DNA of 64,000 nucleotides from Cloeon dipterum (Eukaryota > Arthropoda > Insecta > Ephemeroptera > Baetidae): NCBI RefSeq assembly GCF_949628265.1, contig NC_088789.1, positions 32,667,883 to 32,731,882 of the forward strand, written 5' to 3'. A model generated the notes under the pieces. The model was not told where the DNA came from and did no database searches. It saw only the letters and a list, made by a program, of their open reading frames with translations. Positions 46,801 through 59,024 of the stretch are shown piece after piece. Made by a program: the position numbers and the translations under genes. Each line of letters starts with the position of its first letter. Within the stretch, counting starts at the first letter, position 1.

Positions 46801-49236
46801 ATGCAAGCCTTACGCCCCCATTTTCTTTCAAGGTTGCGGTGCCGTTATCCGCCCCCAGGAAGAAGAGTGAAATGGAGAGTCACGAGACGACAAAATTTGA
46901 TGTTTTATGTTCATTTTTTTATCCCTGTCTGAGGTCTGGGAAGGGCGCGCACTTTCGTTTGTATCCCACAGGTTTTAATAAGCCGTCAATAAAGTTTTTA
47001 CTGCTGCGGTAATTTTATATTTCAGATCACTTCAATATAATGCTCTTAATATTAATGGACCACCTCAAACTTTTTATCTAATTTGAAAAATTCCTATTTT
47101 TCTCAATGAGGCAACAGGCTAATAAATAATAGAAATGGTCTTCTTCTATTGAAAATATAAATATTCAAAATCGTCAAATTTTATATGAAAATCCATCAAA
47201 ATATAGTCGACAATTATCCCGGAAACAACCGTTTAAAATTCACAGTCCTATTATTATTATTATCCTCTCGGCTCGCAGGAAGTCGCCGCCTGCTTCATTG
47301 ATAAATTCTCCAACTTGTTGATATAAATGCGTGTGTGTGTGTGCGAAAAGATTGGACTGCGATCGCGTTTTATGTCTCCCAATGGATGAACGCAGTTGCA
47401 ATTGCCAAAAGTGGTACATATGTCTCGTGCCGTTTGCCAGGGTAATTGGCAGGGCAACATTTCAGGGCGCATTCCAACCAAGCCAAAATGAGCCACTCGA
47501 CTGCTCTTTAATTATCCAGACAAATGCCGCGCAAATTGAAGTAGGTCCTTGGAGCTAAAACCACCTTTTAACATCTTCAAATGAATAGTTCATTAAGAAA
47601 CTCTTAAATTACACGCAAAGAATAAAATATTTTTATTCGCCTTGAAAGAATATCGAATGTATTACGCAACCTCCAATACTTTTAGGCTTTTTGCATTAAG
47701 AATAACTTTTTTATTGTTTTATCTTGCCAAATATTTCAACAAATAATTGCAGCGCTATCAAAGTTTCACTGAATAAACTAGATTATTTAGATTTAATCAA
47801 AGATATTTAACGCATTTTTCAATTAACGAAGAACCAACAGCATCATTCATCCCTGCTTCTTACATTAACATCTGTAATTGTCTTAAAAAATAGTTTATTT
47901 CTAATCGGTTTATTGGCTATTTTTATCGCTCCGATCATCGACGGTAAAAAATAAATTAAATATAACGCCCTCGAAATTTGAAATTTGTTTTCCTTCCCAA
48001 ACCAGAAGTGATGGCAATACGAAATAGCTCATCTCGTCTATACACCACAAATGGAAAGGGTTAATCTTTGTAGGCTCCTCTTTGATTGGAATCCGCGGAC
48101 GGACGTGCGGCTTCATTATCACAGAGAGGTGGGCGCATACTTTCATCACGCGTGCTGACCTAATATCTGAGCCATTATTCGCGTAATCAGACGCAGGAAA
48201 TGGATTTCAAGCACGTACTTTTATGTTCGGCGGCGCAACTCGTTCACATATGCGCGCGGACCCTCTAAAAACGGAATAATATTTTAGTTTTGCAATTGCC
48301 TGTATTAAACATAAACAGACGCGGGTTTAGCACGAAAATTCAAATTATGAAACGGATCACGCCGTAAGCAGAGGTTCAATAAAAAATTCACGCCGAAAAT
48401 TCTTCTTAAAATATCGAAAAGTATTGGAAATGAGAATTATAGTCACTGCTTTTCTCATAATTCAATATGAAGAAAAATTATTTTTTATCAAAATTTTAGT
48501 TATTTGAATATAGGAGTTGGTTTCGGATTGGAAAGAATTCTAAATTTCTATTGTTGCTACACAACACAGCGATAGCGTGAGAGAAGAGCGTGACTCATTT
48601 TCCAGTTTGTTAGTGGGTGTCAGACTTCCGCCGTCAAATCTCAGCCGGCGCGGATAGCACAAAGACGAATCACTTCCTCTCAAAATACTGTGCATTATTA
48701 CGCGACAATTTGGGCAAATTTTTCCGACTTGGAATATACACGAATCTCCGAAAGGGAAAGGAGCCTCTCGGACGCTTTTCCTCCCTCTCATCCTCACAAA
48801 CACGAGCTGCTGACTGAAATTTACATTATTTCTTTTTGGAAGGTCGTGCGGCAGCAGGAAAATTTGCTTGCAATTAAAAATTCTGACAAACGCATTCATG
48901 CGACGACGAGAATGACTGATGTGTCAATTTAATTAGGATGTGCCGGAAATTAAGCAGTGCCATCGGGTGTCGGATGGAACTGTGTGTGCTTATTGGTTTC
49001 ATTCGCAGCTTCCAGAAGACGGAAACATCACCACTTCTGTTCTTGGCATTGCGTATTTTACTTTTCTTTTAAAAGTTGTAATTGAAGTGGGAGGAAAAGA
49101 TTGGTTCAGTAAAAGTTGCAATTTTTCCTGAAAGCTCCACAGCAAAAAAAGCTCCAATTTTTAAATTTTCATATTATAGAGTGGTGAGAGAGAGAAGAAA
49201 AGAGGGGGCTTACCTGAGAGGCCGGTGAAGGTCCAT
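40816..49236 (-). CDS. Papilin/lacunin-like secreted matrix protein (ADAMTS-like)
   Basis: Fifteen minus-strand exons join in phase: 49236-49214, 46369-46309, 46072-45897, 45728-45674, 45487-45405, 45041-44891, 44820-44685, 44259-44179, 44122-43938, 43812-43680, 43625-43357, 42973-42829, 42348-42115, 41740-41531 and 41006-40816, giving 710 residues. Order: signal peptide (SLALLIFVLATYFTASQA), TSP1 repeat (WGEWSLPSSCSRSCGGG), ADAMTS-type cysteine-rich region (CELNCKPRGERFY, then CGGDNSGC), spacer (GYNDLLLIPAGATNI), TSP1 (CSSPCGGG), a third degenerate TSP1 lacking CSxxCG, Thr-rich linker, a lagrin/antistasin-like Cys-rich piece, a WAP domain (CGGKDKCCYNGC), Thr/Pro linker and a PLAC domain. There is no protease domain. 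Papilins and ADAMTS-like proteins act in extracellular matrix. It is shorter than typical papilin, with no Kunitz or Ig domains. Intron 1 is 2.8 kb and carries paired fold-back elements. Confidence 0.88.
46559..46856. mobile_element. Twin 112 bp MITEs in inverted orientation
   Basis: 46559-46670 and 46745-46856 are inverted copies of each other. Each is itself bounded by inverted ends (GGGGGCGGATCACGGCA against TGCCGTGATCCGCCCC). They lie in intron 1 of the papilin-like gene and could pair as a long hairpin around a 74-base loop that contains ATCGATATCG. No transposase is present. Confidence 0.75.
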
Positions 49237-50354
49237 GGCGGACGCAATCTCGTCTGGTGATGCTGGCTCGCCACCGCTCGAGACGAGACAAGCCGGAGCA
49301 GAGATCCCGAGAGGACGCTGCGGCCCCTTCCCTCTCCCGCGAGCGAGCACCCCCTCTCTTGTGCGCTAGGCGAAAAAATGCAAATTCTGCCGGCTGTATT
49401 GAGTGTGAAATTCGACGCACCCGGCGGAATTTTAAGCTGCAATATCCCCAACCAGTGCAGAGAGTGAGACTTGCATTTTCTTTATCTTCATATCACTGTC
49501 GAAAAATTCCTGTCATTCAAAACCCAAAGAATTCTAAACTGGTGGAAATCTGGTTCTCGTAAAATCTTCTCACCGCGGGTTCTCCTTATTTTATTCAGGT
49601 AGCAGATCCTTCAAATGCCCTTCCCGTTTTGGACCATAAAAAGAGCCCCTGCCGAAATGTTGATTTTGAGCGTTTTAGCAGTAAACTGCGCATGCGTCAG
49701 TCGTGCAGCACGGCGACCAATCAGATTCGCCGGCTCTCTAGCGGCCATCACTCGAAAGAGTGCTATTTGCCCGCGACGACTACCCTGGCACTGCAGTGTA
49801 TGTTAAGGAGTAGTAGAGTATCAGCTCTAATTCCATTGTCGCGTCCTACCTCCTAGTATCTACTCTCCTAACTCCTTACCTTACACTGCATTGTCAGAAC
49901 GGTCGTCGCGGGCAAAGAGCGCCTCTATTTAGAGTGATGGACGCTAGGGGGCATAGAGAGCTGGCGCATCTGATTGGTCGCCGTGCTGCACGACTTGACG
50001 CATGCGCAGTTTACTTGCAAGCTCAAAAACAACATTTCGACGTAGGGGTCCAAAAGAGGCCAAGTGGCGCGGGGGTTAATTTTGCCTCAATTATCCGTAT
50101 ATTCGCATTTTACCGTGAAAATAGAGTCTTTTTACAAAACACAACGGGTTTATAGCCGCATGACAAAGCGCATGCGTCTTGCAACATGATAGTGCGCTTT
50201 AGAGTTACGACTTGGTGGCGCTGGCGAGCAAGGTGCTTAAGGGTTGCCAGCTGATTTTCCTCTAATATATGAATTTTCCAAGTGTTTTAACCCTGAAACC
50301 GGTGTTTTACTGTCAAAACTGGAAATCTTTATTATATTGAGCAGATTTTCGGGC
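49237..50354. other. Upstream flank of the papilin-like gene
   Basis: This is the promoter side of the minus-strand gene. A GC-rich stretch at 49210-49350 overlaps the presumed 5' UTR. A fold-back element fills 49653-50041. Palindromic GCGCATGCG motifs (nuclear respiratory factor-like) occur in both arms. No other gene was found. Confidence 0.5.
49653..50041. mobile_element. Fold-back element upstream of the papilin-like gene
   Basis: The left arm (49653 to about 49821) and right arm (about 49856-50041) are inverted copies. Shared blocks include AAACTGCGCATGCGTCA, GTGCAGCACGGCGACCAAT and TTTGCCCGCGACGA. The arms differ by small indels, so it is not very recent. The loop is about 35 bases. 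No coding sequence. Confidence 0.7.
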
Positions 50355-51571
50355 TTTTAGTGCTTCAAACCTTCGCGCTTATTTGTGCATGTGGCAACCC
50401 TAGGATTGTCAGGGTAGCTTTCATTTGTTTGCCAGAGCTCGGGCGGGAAAATTTAAACAATTTTACCAAACAATTCTAATTCATATGTGATCGCCTGAAA
50501 ATGACAAGATATGCTTCTCCGTCACACACTTCTTGGCTGCATCCAGCCCTTGAGTTTACTAACTTTTGGCGCCACTGCGAGCAAAAAGGAAGTTCTGTTG
50601 CTACTCACAGGCAGCAGTTACTAAACTGCCAGAAGAGGCCTCTGCTGCTGCAACCTGATCGCGTCCCCGCTCATACCCCAGGTGCCAATCTCCGTGGATC
50701 CACCGGGGGAATCCCGGGGGATGCGTCCACCGTTTTAGAAGTTGACTTTTCTTACGCAAAAGTCACGCGAAGTTAATTAATATTGTTTAGAGCTTTACTA
50801 TTCGTAACATTGTTACCGAAAATGACGATAAAAGCGAGCATAAAGAGCGAAAATATAAGAGAGAACATTCTAGGAGGATCCACCTCGCGGGGGACGCAGC
50901 CACCACTTTCCACCACAAAAAAATCGAGATATTTACATTATATTAGCCTCCAAACAACTCTTCGTGTCATAATTAATCGATAAAATTAACCTTCTCACTG
51001 CCGAATGCGTTCGGCGGCCGAATAAACTTCATCATTATCAGTCGGCGTAATTTTCGCGCCAAGCTTCTGCCGGGCATGCGTGGCAACAGCGCTCATCACC
51101 TGTTAGCATTACAATGGCGAGCACGCTGGCCTGTGGTTTGTTTATCTTCGTTGTGAATTTGGTTTTGTCGATTTTATGCTAATTCAGCAACGATATACGT
51201 CTCGGCCTAAGTCCGCAATCCTCATTTAGAAGGTGAGTTACGTTCAGTTTACGCACAGCTGTGCAAGAAACTTGCCAGATGCGATTTTATCCATTCAATT
51301 TTACTAGTATGTGTATCTATCATGCGATTTTGATTTACATAATTTTTAATTTCGTCTTGGTTCCATTTAAATTGCACACAGCTCAACGAACCCCTAAACT
51401 TTCAGTGTCGAATTGTTTCCCTTTTCTTCTTGCAACAAGGAAATTCGCGTTTCGTTGTTGAGCTATGTGCAATGTTTATACTGCACCACGACGAATTATA
51501 TATTATTTTTGTTTCATTAATTCTGCTTAAGTGTAAACAATTAATTAAGGCTTTTATTTTATCTTACACAG

Positions 51572-52123
51572 AACAGCTTATGGCACATTATTTGGAAGAG
51601 TGGAAGCGTTTCACCAAAGAGCTGGATATATGTTGGGTTCAAGAGAAAAAATATCTGCTGTCCTTTTTCAAGAGGTGAGCAAGAGTTTTTGGCAAACCAG
51701 CGTGGCAGAACAAGTACGTGTCCTGTGATATTATTTTTTTTATTTTTGTTAGCACCTTGAAGAAATATTTAATTTTTGGATTTTGTTATTGCCAGGCGAG
51801 CGGTGCCTGCTGGTGGCGTCGCTGCGGCGCACTCAATGTTCTTCCTGAAGCTGCACAGTCTGTCGGGCGAGCAGTTCCAGGCCTGGTCAAAGAGGTGCTG
51901 TTCACCTACAACCATAATGGCGCTCAAATCATCGCTCGGAACGCGTTCTACACTCAGGCCAACGACCTATGGTGGTCAGAATGACGATTTTGAAACCAGC
52001 AGTGGGCGGCTGGCTTGATGGTTTCGTCCTCTTTTGGATTGACGTCGTCTACTCGCTTTAGCACGACAGATGCATCACAGCGCTGACCTGCGAGTCCAGT
52101 TCACTACTTCCTCTCTTAGTCAG
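51572..52123 (+). pseudogene. Exon-like gene fragment inside the TIR element
   Basis: A CACAG acceptor opens a segment reading EQLMAHYLEEWKRFTKELDI that ends at an AGAG/GTGAGC donor (51674). A second exon-like piece follows TTGCCAG (51795) and ends at a CAG/GTGAGG donor (52123), but no single frame stays open through it. Composition and splice signals look like host gene sequence carried within the element. I cannot identify the gene. Confidence 0.35.
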
Positions 52124-54164
52124 GTGAGGAAACCCAAAAATAATTATAATTAAGGGTGATTCCTAAAATATTTAATTAATGGCTATTCCTTGAGAGTAAG
52201 CGTTCAGTCGTTTAGCGAACCCAACGATGTTTTTAGTCGTTTTCAGACCGAAATTTTATTCCCAAAAATCCAAAAATATTGTAGTTGACTTTCTAGCCAC
52301 CATGCACATGCACAAAGTGACCATAATTGAAAATTCTAATGTCAGCCGTTATCAAAATAATCCAAATCTGTCCCGCATTTCTCACCGAGCATATTGTTTT
52401 TGACTAGCTAAAATTCGAATAATAGGAGTACTACCATGAAATTTTTACAAAATGTGAGAAATGGTATGTTTATTTAACATTAACTTTCTACCTACCCCTA
52501 ACTCACCCCCTCTGGCTTTTTCTTCCTGTTGAAAGTTATTTCTACGTTTTTAACACTACGGATAACCAAATAATTGTCGAAATGATTTCCAAAAATGTTC
52601 TATTGTTCAATTTTGTTAGGGGTTTTTATCATATTATTCACTTTCAATCGCCCAACAACCCCTTCAACCCCTGAAAATGAATGTTAAAGTTTTTTATATT
52701 TCTCCGTGACCATATAATATTGTCAAATTGATTCAAAATAGGCCAAAAACGTTTAATATTGTTGACGCGCTTCAACCCCCAAACCATCATAATCCAACCC
52801 CTAAATCCCAATGAAAATTTTTTTTGTATAATTTAAGTCTCCCAAAATATTTTGAGTTAATTCAAAATTAGTTATCGTAAAATATTGATGATGCATTCCA
52901 CCTTGACCTTTCTGCCTTGTCACCCCGAAAACACTATAGTGAACAGTAAACCCTTAAATCCCTTGAAAACGATTTTGTTTTATGGTGCACCAAAAACTCA
53001 ATGTCAGTTTTTACAAGCAACTTTGTTTAATTTTTTACGGGGGGAGGGGGCTGAAATTAAGCAATTTAGGTGTGGACTATAAGTGCCTCTAAACTTTTCA
53101 GTTGTGCAGGCTAGGTCAAAACGATTCCCATGGTAGGTAGTTTTTGCTATTGTAATGGTTAGAACCCGAGATTTGAACTTGCAGAAATGACAAGATATGA
53201 AAATTAGCATTTTTTCGGTTCTTGAAGTAGAACTGTTTAAAATTAAAATTTTCTTCTTTGATCCCATTTATCATGGGACAAATTTCAAGCATAATTTCTA
53301 ATTTTCTAAAATCAAAATTTAAAAAACTAATGTTTTCTATTAATTATTTTAAAATTTCCATTTTGATATATTTTCAAAGTGTTTGAATTGTGTCTGGTCA
53401 TATCTATTATGTTAAGTTCGTTATAATTAATCTAATGCCCCTATACATTGAAAAAAATGCATTCACGCAAATTAAAAAATCAAACAAAATATTAAAAAAA
53501 TGCTTATAGCGCACAAAATTGCAGAAAAAACGGAAAAATGATATTTTTTATAAGCGTTTTGTTTAAGTAAAATGCTTTTTTGTGAGAACACTTTAATTAG
53601 TATAAAGATATGATTTTAATGTAAGATTTATGAGTAAAATTGTGTACACTGTGGACAATACTTAAGCACATGAAAGAAAGTAAAGACTTGTGTTATAAAA
53701 CAGTATCAAATTGAAAATTCACGCTGTCGTCGTGCGAGTTTTTTTTCTAATTAAAATTAATTTATTATAGACATTATGGAATTGTTCTGAAGCAAAATTC
53801 CTAGTGAATCCTAGAAAAGCTCGCACTTCACTTGCAGTATATTTTTCCTGAAAACAAATTTTCTTGTCCTGCTGAAATTCCAGGAAAAGCAGGGATCCTT
53901 GTTTCATGGACCAATTATTTTGTCTTGGAAACACTCTATGATGCAACCTCTTTAAATGAATTGATCAGCACTCTATTTTGAATTGATTTGACAATTTCTT
54001 GTTACCCAAAATATTAGAAAAACGATGAAAATCCACTTTCAGGGGGTTGAAAAATCTGAAGGGGGTGAGTTAGGGGTGGTTTTAAATTTGGGATAGATCA
54101 GTCACACCCTTATACTCATATGATGTTAATGTAAATTAAATCAAAATATTCCAAACATTTATAG

Positions 54165-54370
54165 GGCCATTCCGAGTTCCAGGCTACCGGAGAGGAGACG
54201 AGGAGCAGCTGGCCGACGTGGACATTGACGGCCGGCTCGTAATCATGGTTCGCACCTAAGGCCAGGAGCTGCGCATCTACAAGCAGCGCGGGCACTGCGA
54301 GCACATCAAGGAGTGTCATTTGCTCAAGCGCATGACGCTCGTAAACCCCATGTACAAGCTGTTTTTTACT
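54165..54370 (+). pseudogene. Second gene fragment inside the TIR element
   Basis: After an ATAG acceptor the frame reads FRVPGYRRGDEEQLADVDID and on to VIMVRT, then meets TAA at 54257-54259. Beyond it the same frame continues in a protein-like way (RIYKQRGHCEHIKECHLLKR). It stands out by GC content and codon-like composition from its AT-rich surroundings. No family was recognised. A single in-frame stop suggests a decayed captured piece. Confidence 0.35.
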
Positions 54371-56230
54371 TCGACGTCACTGCCGATGGCGTCAGTGAGC
54401 TCACCCTTAAACGGGCTCACATGCTCACATCATATTATGCAGCGCACAATGTGGATCAGATTTTAGTAAAGACTTGAATTTGTGAAAAGTGATGAAATAA
54501 AATGAAAATGTAAAATTATTGCCCAGTTTACTACTATTAATCATCTGTTGTAGTAAAAATGATTTTAAATTTTCTGACAATGTTTGAGGTTTGGAAACAG
54601 GTAATGAATTTGTCTTTTAGGAATTGCAGAAAATTTTGTTTATATATGCGCTAATCCTGGCACAACATTTAGAATTTAATAATCAAATAAACTTTGGATC
54701 ATTCAATTCTTCAGTGTTTTGTATTTTAACTAGTTTACAAGACGTTTAAATTTTGATTTAGTGCAATAGAAGCTTTTACTTGTTTTATTTTTTAAATGGT
54801 ATTCTATTGATTCAAATCTGTTTTTAAAGTAAATCCCGACATCTTTTGTTTACTTTTAAATTTCCCTTCGTGCACGAAATAAATTATGTCACAAATGTAT
54901 AGCAAATTTCTAAATATTAATGACTCATTCACTTCACCATGCTCCTCTTCACGTTCCTCGGTAGAGCGGATTGCAAGTAGACAAGAAATTGAAACAGGAA
55001 TTTCTGCTTTTTCCTGGAATACCGGCAGGACAAGAAAATATTTTCAGGATCAGGACATGAGGGGAATTTAGTTTCTGAACAATTGCAATCTTGGTCTATA
55101 TTAATCACGTTTTTGTCAAAATTTATAACTGGAGACATGATAATGATAAAATTGACTAAATACTGTTTTGCGACGTTCACAATATTCCACAACAATCTTA
55201 TTGTATATATTAATAATTAATATAAATAAATAATAAAATAATAATATAATATTATAAATATAACCTGTAGTAGCAGTTATTATATATTTACAAAGTGCTA
55301 TAATAAGACCATTTTGAAATCTATGAAATTGAAATAAAATAATTTAATACATATAAATAAAAATAATTATAGGAAAAACAGGAACATATATAATATGCTC
55401 TGACGGAACAGGACAGGCCAAGAAAATCAAATTTACGAACAAAAACAGGGCAGGAAAATTGTTTCCGGGAAAAAGGACAGGGCAAGCCCGGAACAACCTT
55501 TCTTAAATACGTGCTCTATTCCTCAGCCTCCTCCTCGTCGCTTTATTCCGCATCATCCTCGGTTTTTACACAAGACGGGAAACACCTTTTACCAATTATC
55601 ACAAGACATAAAATCAAAGATAAAACCCATAACACCATATCTGATCAGCTTCTATTTATTGTTTGTGTTTGTCACTTTGTGGGCGAGGTGATTGCGATCA
55701 GATGTTAGGTGAGGAGGGGAGCGATGTTGCCAATGAGCCTACTCGACTGGCTGAAGACGTTGCGCGGCAAATTTAAAACACCGCACTGAATGGCATTAAT
55801 TAACTTCAACTAATTGAATAATTAGCAAGTTTTATGACTCAAATGCGTAACAAGATCAATAAATATGAAGTTAGTATCGCTTTTTGCTTCATATCATGAC
55901 ATTTCTGAGCGTTTTTAAGGAGGTGGAACGAGTTCGAAGGGGATCATTCTCTGGGGATCCACCTCGCTCGTTCTAAGTCGATTTATTGCCCAAATTTGGG
56001 TGAAAAAGTGGGGGGTTTGTTCTTAAATCATCATTTTATGAACAGTGATACCGACATGCATGTGTTTAATCGCACCAACGGGCAGATTTCAATAGTTTTA
56101 GGAGTTCGCCAATTCTCGGGGGAATCCCCTCGCTCGTTCTAGGAGGATCCCCCGGGAATCCACGGAGAATGGCACCTGGGGTAATCAGCTGACATTTGGA
56201 GGGCGACGTATGTTATAGGGAAGCAGCCTG

Positions 56231-56288
56231 ATAAAATTGATTATTTCTCCTCATAACAGTCAGAACTGCAGCAATCGGTCTGTCCCAA
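56231..56288 (+). promoter_or_regulatory. Promoter and leader exon of ankyrin copy D
   Basis: ATAAAAT at 56231-56237 and initiator-like TCAGA at 56260, then a leader exon to donor 56289 and a leader intron ending at TTTCAG 56796. The right end of the inserted element is only about 50 bp upstream of the TATA-like box, so upstream control sequences have been pushed 5.5 kb away. Confidence 0.5.
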
Positions 56289-56849
56289 GTAAGAACCTTT
56301 TCTTTTCTAAATCAGTATGGGCTAGTTGTTTCTGTAGTTAATAATAATTATTTTAAGCCTGTATGAATATGCCAAAAGGTTTGATGAACACACAGCAGTC
56401 TTTAAAATTTTGTTCTCAATTATTCTATGCTATTTCTTAACATTAAAATTTACTACTTGTCTTCGTGAAATGTTGTCTAGAAATTTAAAGACCTGTTGAG
56501 CTACCCACCGGAAATGGAAGCTTCAGCATTTAGGTTGAAACTGTCAAAAATTAATTACGAATTAGTACACGCCCTAATCAAATGTGTCTCCATTTTTTCT
56601 AAAGCCAAGCCGATTGAACTTGTGAATCCCTCAAAGACGAGTGAACAAGACGATATTTATGTAAAAAAATTGATTTTATTCTTTACCTTATTAAAAATTG
56701 ATATTTGTATCCTTATATTCAAACTGCGGAACTAGAAAAACATGTATAATGGAAATTGTTGTCGAAAATATTTAATTTATTTTTGGAATGTTTCAGCGAT
56801 CTGTTGAGCTTCCCTTTGAGTTAGAGTGTTTTGAGAGTAAATTCCAAGA

Positions 56850-59024
56850 ATGGAATCTAACGCTGAACCTTTTCCCAGAGAAGTGTCGGAAGAAAAGAAT
56901 TCCACGTGCGAAGCAGGTAAAATATTTGAATGCCTCTTTCCTGTGTCACAAGAAATCAACACTAAAATTCATAGATATTTTAATATAACGATTTATGTAA
57001 AAATTTTTCCTTTAGAAAAACGGCCCGCTGAAAAATCTCCTGAGTCAGAGATTAAAAAGAAAACTCGAAGGTTGGATATTGACGTGCCAAGTGATGAGGG
57101 TGGAAAGTTGAAATATTTTCCCGTAGCCGAAGAACCAAAGTGCACGGAATCAACAAAAAGCAGTAAGATAATTGGGATTCTTTGAATCGTTCACGTACTG
57201 ATCTTTTAATTTTCTTTTCCACCAGAGCAACTTCCAAATGAAAGGAAATTTTCTGAGCTTACTTCAGTCGAAGAAAAGTTGGAGTACGTTAATGCACACA
57301 GAGGCGACACTCCTGCCCTTCTATTCGCGGCAAAAGTGGGCGATGATGCAGTTTGCTATCGCCTCTTCGACTTGAACAGTTATAAAAGCCATATCGACAA
57401 TAACGGGGCCAGCGTCGTTCACTACGCTGCCATGAACACCGACTACGGAATAAATGTGCTTGATTTCTTTCACCGCCAAGGTGTAGACCTATCTCTGCAA
57501 GATAAAGTCGGTTTCGATGCTCTCAGCTACGCACTCGGAGTGGGAAATATTGAGAATGCATTATTTCTAATCAGCAAATTAAGCTACGAAGAAAGTCTTT
57601 TGGAGCATTGCATTTGCACGCGAGGAGTTGACTCGGCCAAATTAGTTTTTGAAGCACTTACTGCCAAGGGATTAGTCGGACAGTTCGATGTAAACCTCCT
57701 GTACAAGGCAGCGTCTCACGCAGACTTGCCGATGCTGCAGTGGTTGGTCCAAATAGGCGGAGTGAATGATCATGATGTATTGTACAATATCCTCCTGCAT
57801 TCCGACAAGAACGCGACTCACGGCGACGAGATTGCCAACTTCGTAATTTCCAACTTGCTAATCTGGGAGCGCCGAACTTTTCTGGCCAGAGCTTTTAAAA
57901 CTGAAAACTGCAACGTTGCGACGAAACTCGTGAAGCAGGGTGCCACCTTGGTTGCAAACAAAGAAGAAAAGCAAGCTTTCATGCAGCTTTGCGTGAGGGA
58001 AGATTCACTTCTGCTTGCCAAATTCGTCGAAGGATTGGGACAACCGAAGGTCCAGTTCGACGAGTCGTTGCTGCTTCTCGCTTTTGAGTTTTCGAGCGTC
58101 GAAATGTGTCACTGGATTATAGAACAGGCTCATGTTAATAAGCCACTCTACACTAATTCCAATTGGCTTCTCGCCACCTTGAAGAACAAACAACACGGAA
58201 GCAAGATCCTCCTAGAGTGTGGTGAACTATTCAAATCACACGTGAATAGGTGCTACTGGGAAGGAGTAACTCCCCTTCATATGGCTTTAAAGTATGAAAA
58301 CATCGATGCCGCTAAGGTTTTAATGACGAGTAGTTTTGGTGCAAAATTTGGCGTGAAGTGGAGAGGGCGTGATCTCTTCCAATACTGCGTGGAGAAAAAT
58401 TTGCTGCCGGGTGCTATGTTCTTGATGCGGAACTGCGATGAAAATCCGCAGTTTGCAGACGGCGCGACCATTTTACCCCTCGCGGCAGAGTTTGCAAACG
58501 TCGAAATGTGCCAATGGCTGATGGCCAAGCTGAATTTCGAAACTGCAACCGAAATGACAAAGGTTTCATTTTTACGCCGTGCTGTGCTCAACGAAGCTCA
58601 CGGATTGGAAATAATTCAGCGCTTCATCGGGCAACTTAACCAAGGAGAAGCCTATTACAAAGACGACGTCGACGAAGAAAATGCTCTTCATCTTGCCCTC
58701 AAGTTCGGAAAGCTTGACATTGCGAAGGTTCTGCTCGAACACAACAAATCCCTCATTCACGAAAAATGTGGAGGACACAATTTGCTTCTTTTCTGCGTGT
58801 CGGCCAATCAGCTGGAGAGTGCCAAATTCGTTTTCGGATTGGACAAGAGCATGGCAAGTGGAGAGAATGGGAGGACTGCAATGCTCATCGCCCAGAACAA
58901 TGGCAACGAGGAAATGCGTCAGTGGCTTGTGTGCTTACTACACGATTTGGAGCCGAATGATACCGAATCTGCTGAAGAAGCTATTACACTATATTTTGAG
59001 AAGCTTGGTTGTCAAAATCAATAA
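56850..59024 (+). CDS. Ankyrin-repeat protein, cassette D
   Basis: Exons 56850-56916, 57016-57162 and 57226-59024 join in phase to 670 residues. It has the same plan as B and C: polar N-terminus with KKKTRR, then ankyrin repeats. It differs by many replacements spread over the repeats (for example ECGELFKSHVNRCYWEG and GAKFGVKWRGRDLFQYCV), consistent with an older split from B and C. The exon 2 donor context reads AGCA/GTAAGA where the others have GCG/GTAAGA. Ligand unknown. Confidence 0.86.

Larger units (their letters stand above)
50676..56181. mobile_element. 5.5 kb TIR element with TA target duplication
   Basis: The left end begins CCCCAGGTGCCAATCTCC and the right end is its inverse (GGAGAATGGCACCTGGGG). 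The inverted ends match over more than 25 bases, and GGATCC/CCCGGG-rich subterminal motifs recur inside both ends. TA flanks both sides (50674-50675 and 56182-56183). Cassettes A, B and C carry the uninterrupted sequence CTCATAATCAGC, which proves the insertion and its TA duplication. TA duplication suggests a Tc1/mariner-like or related DNA transposon, but the length and termini fit no family I can name, and no transposase was recognised. The interior has gene-like pieces (51572-52123 and 54165-54370) and AT-rich filler. Confidence 0.8.

Noticed and set aside
47330-47345. GT-rich short tandem run in papilin intron 1
   Set aside because: An ordinary short microsatellite.
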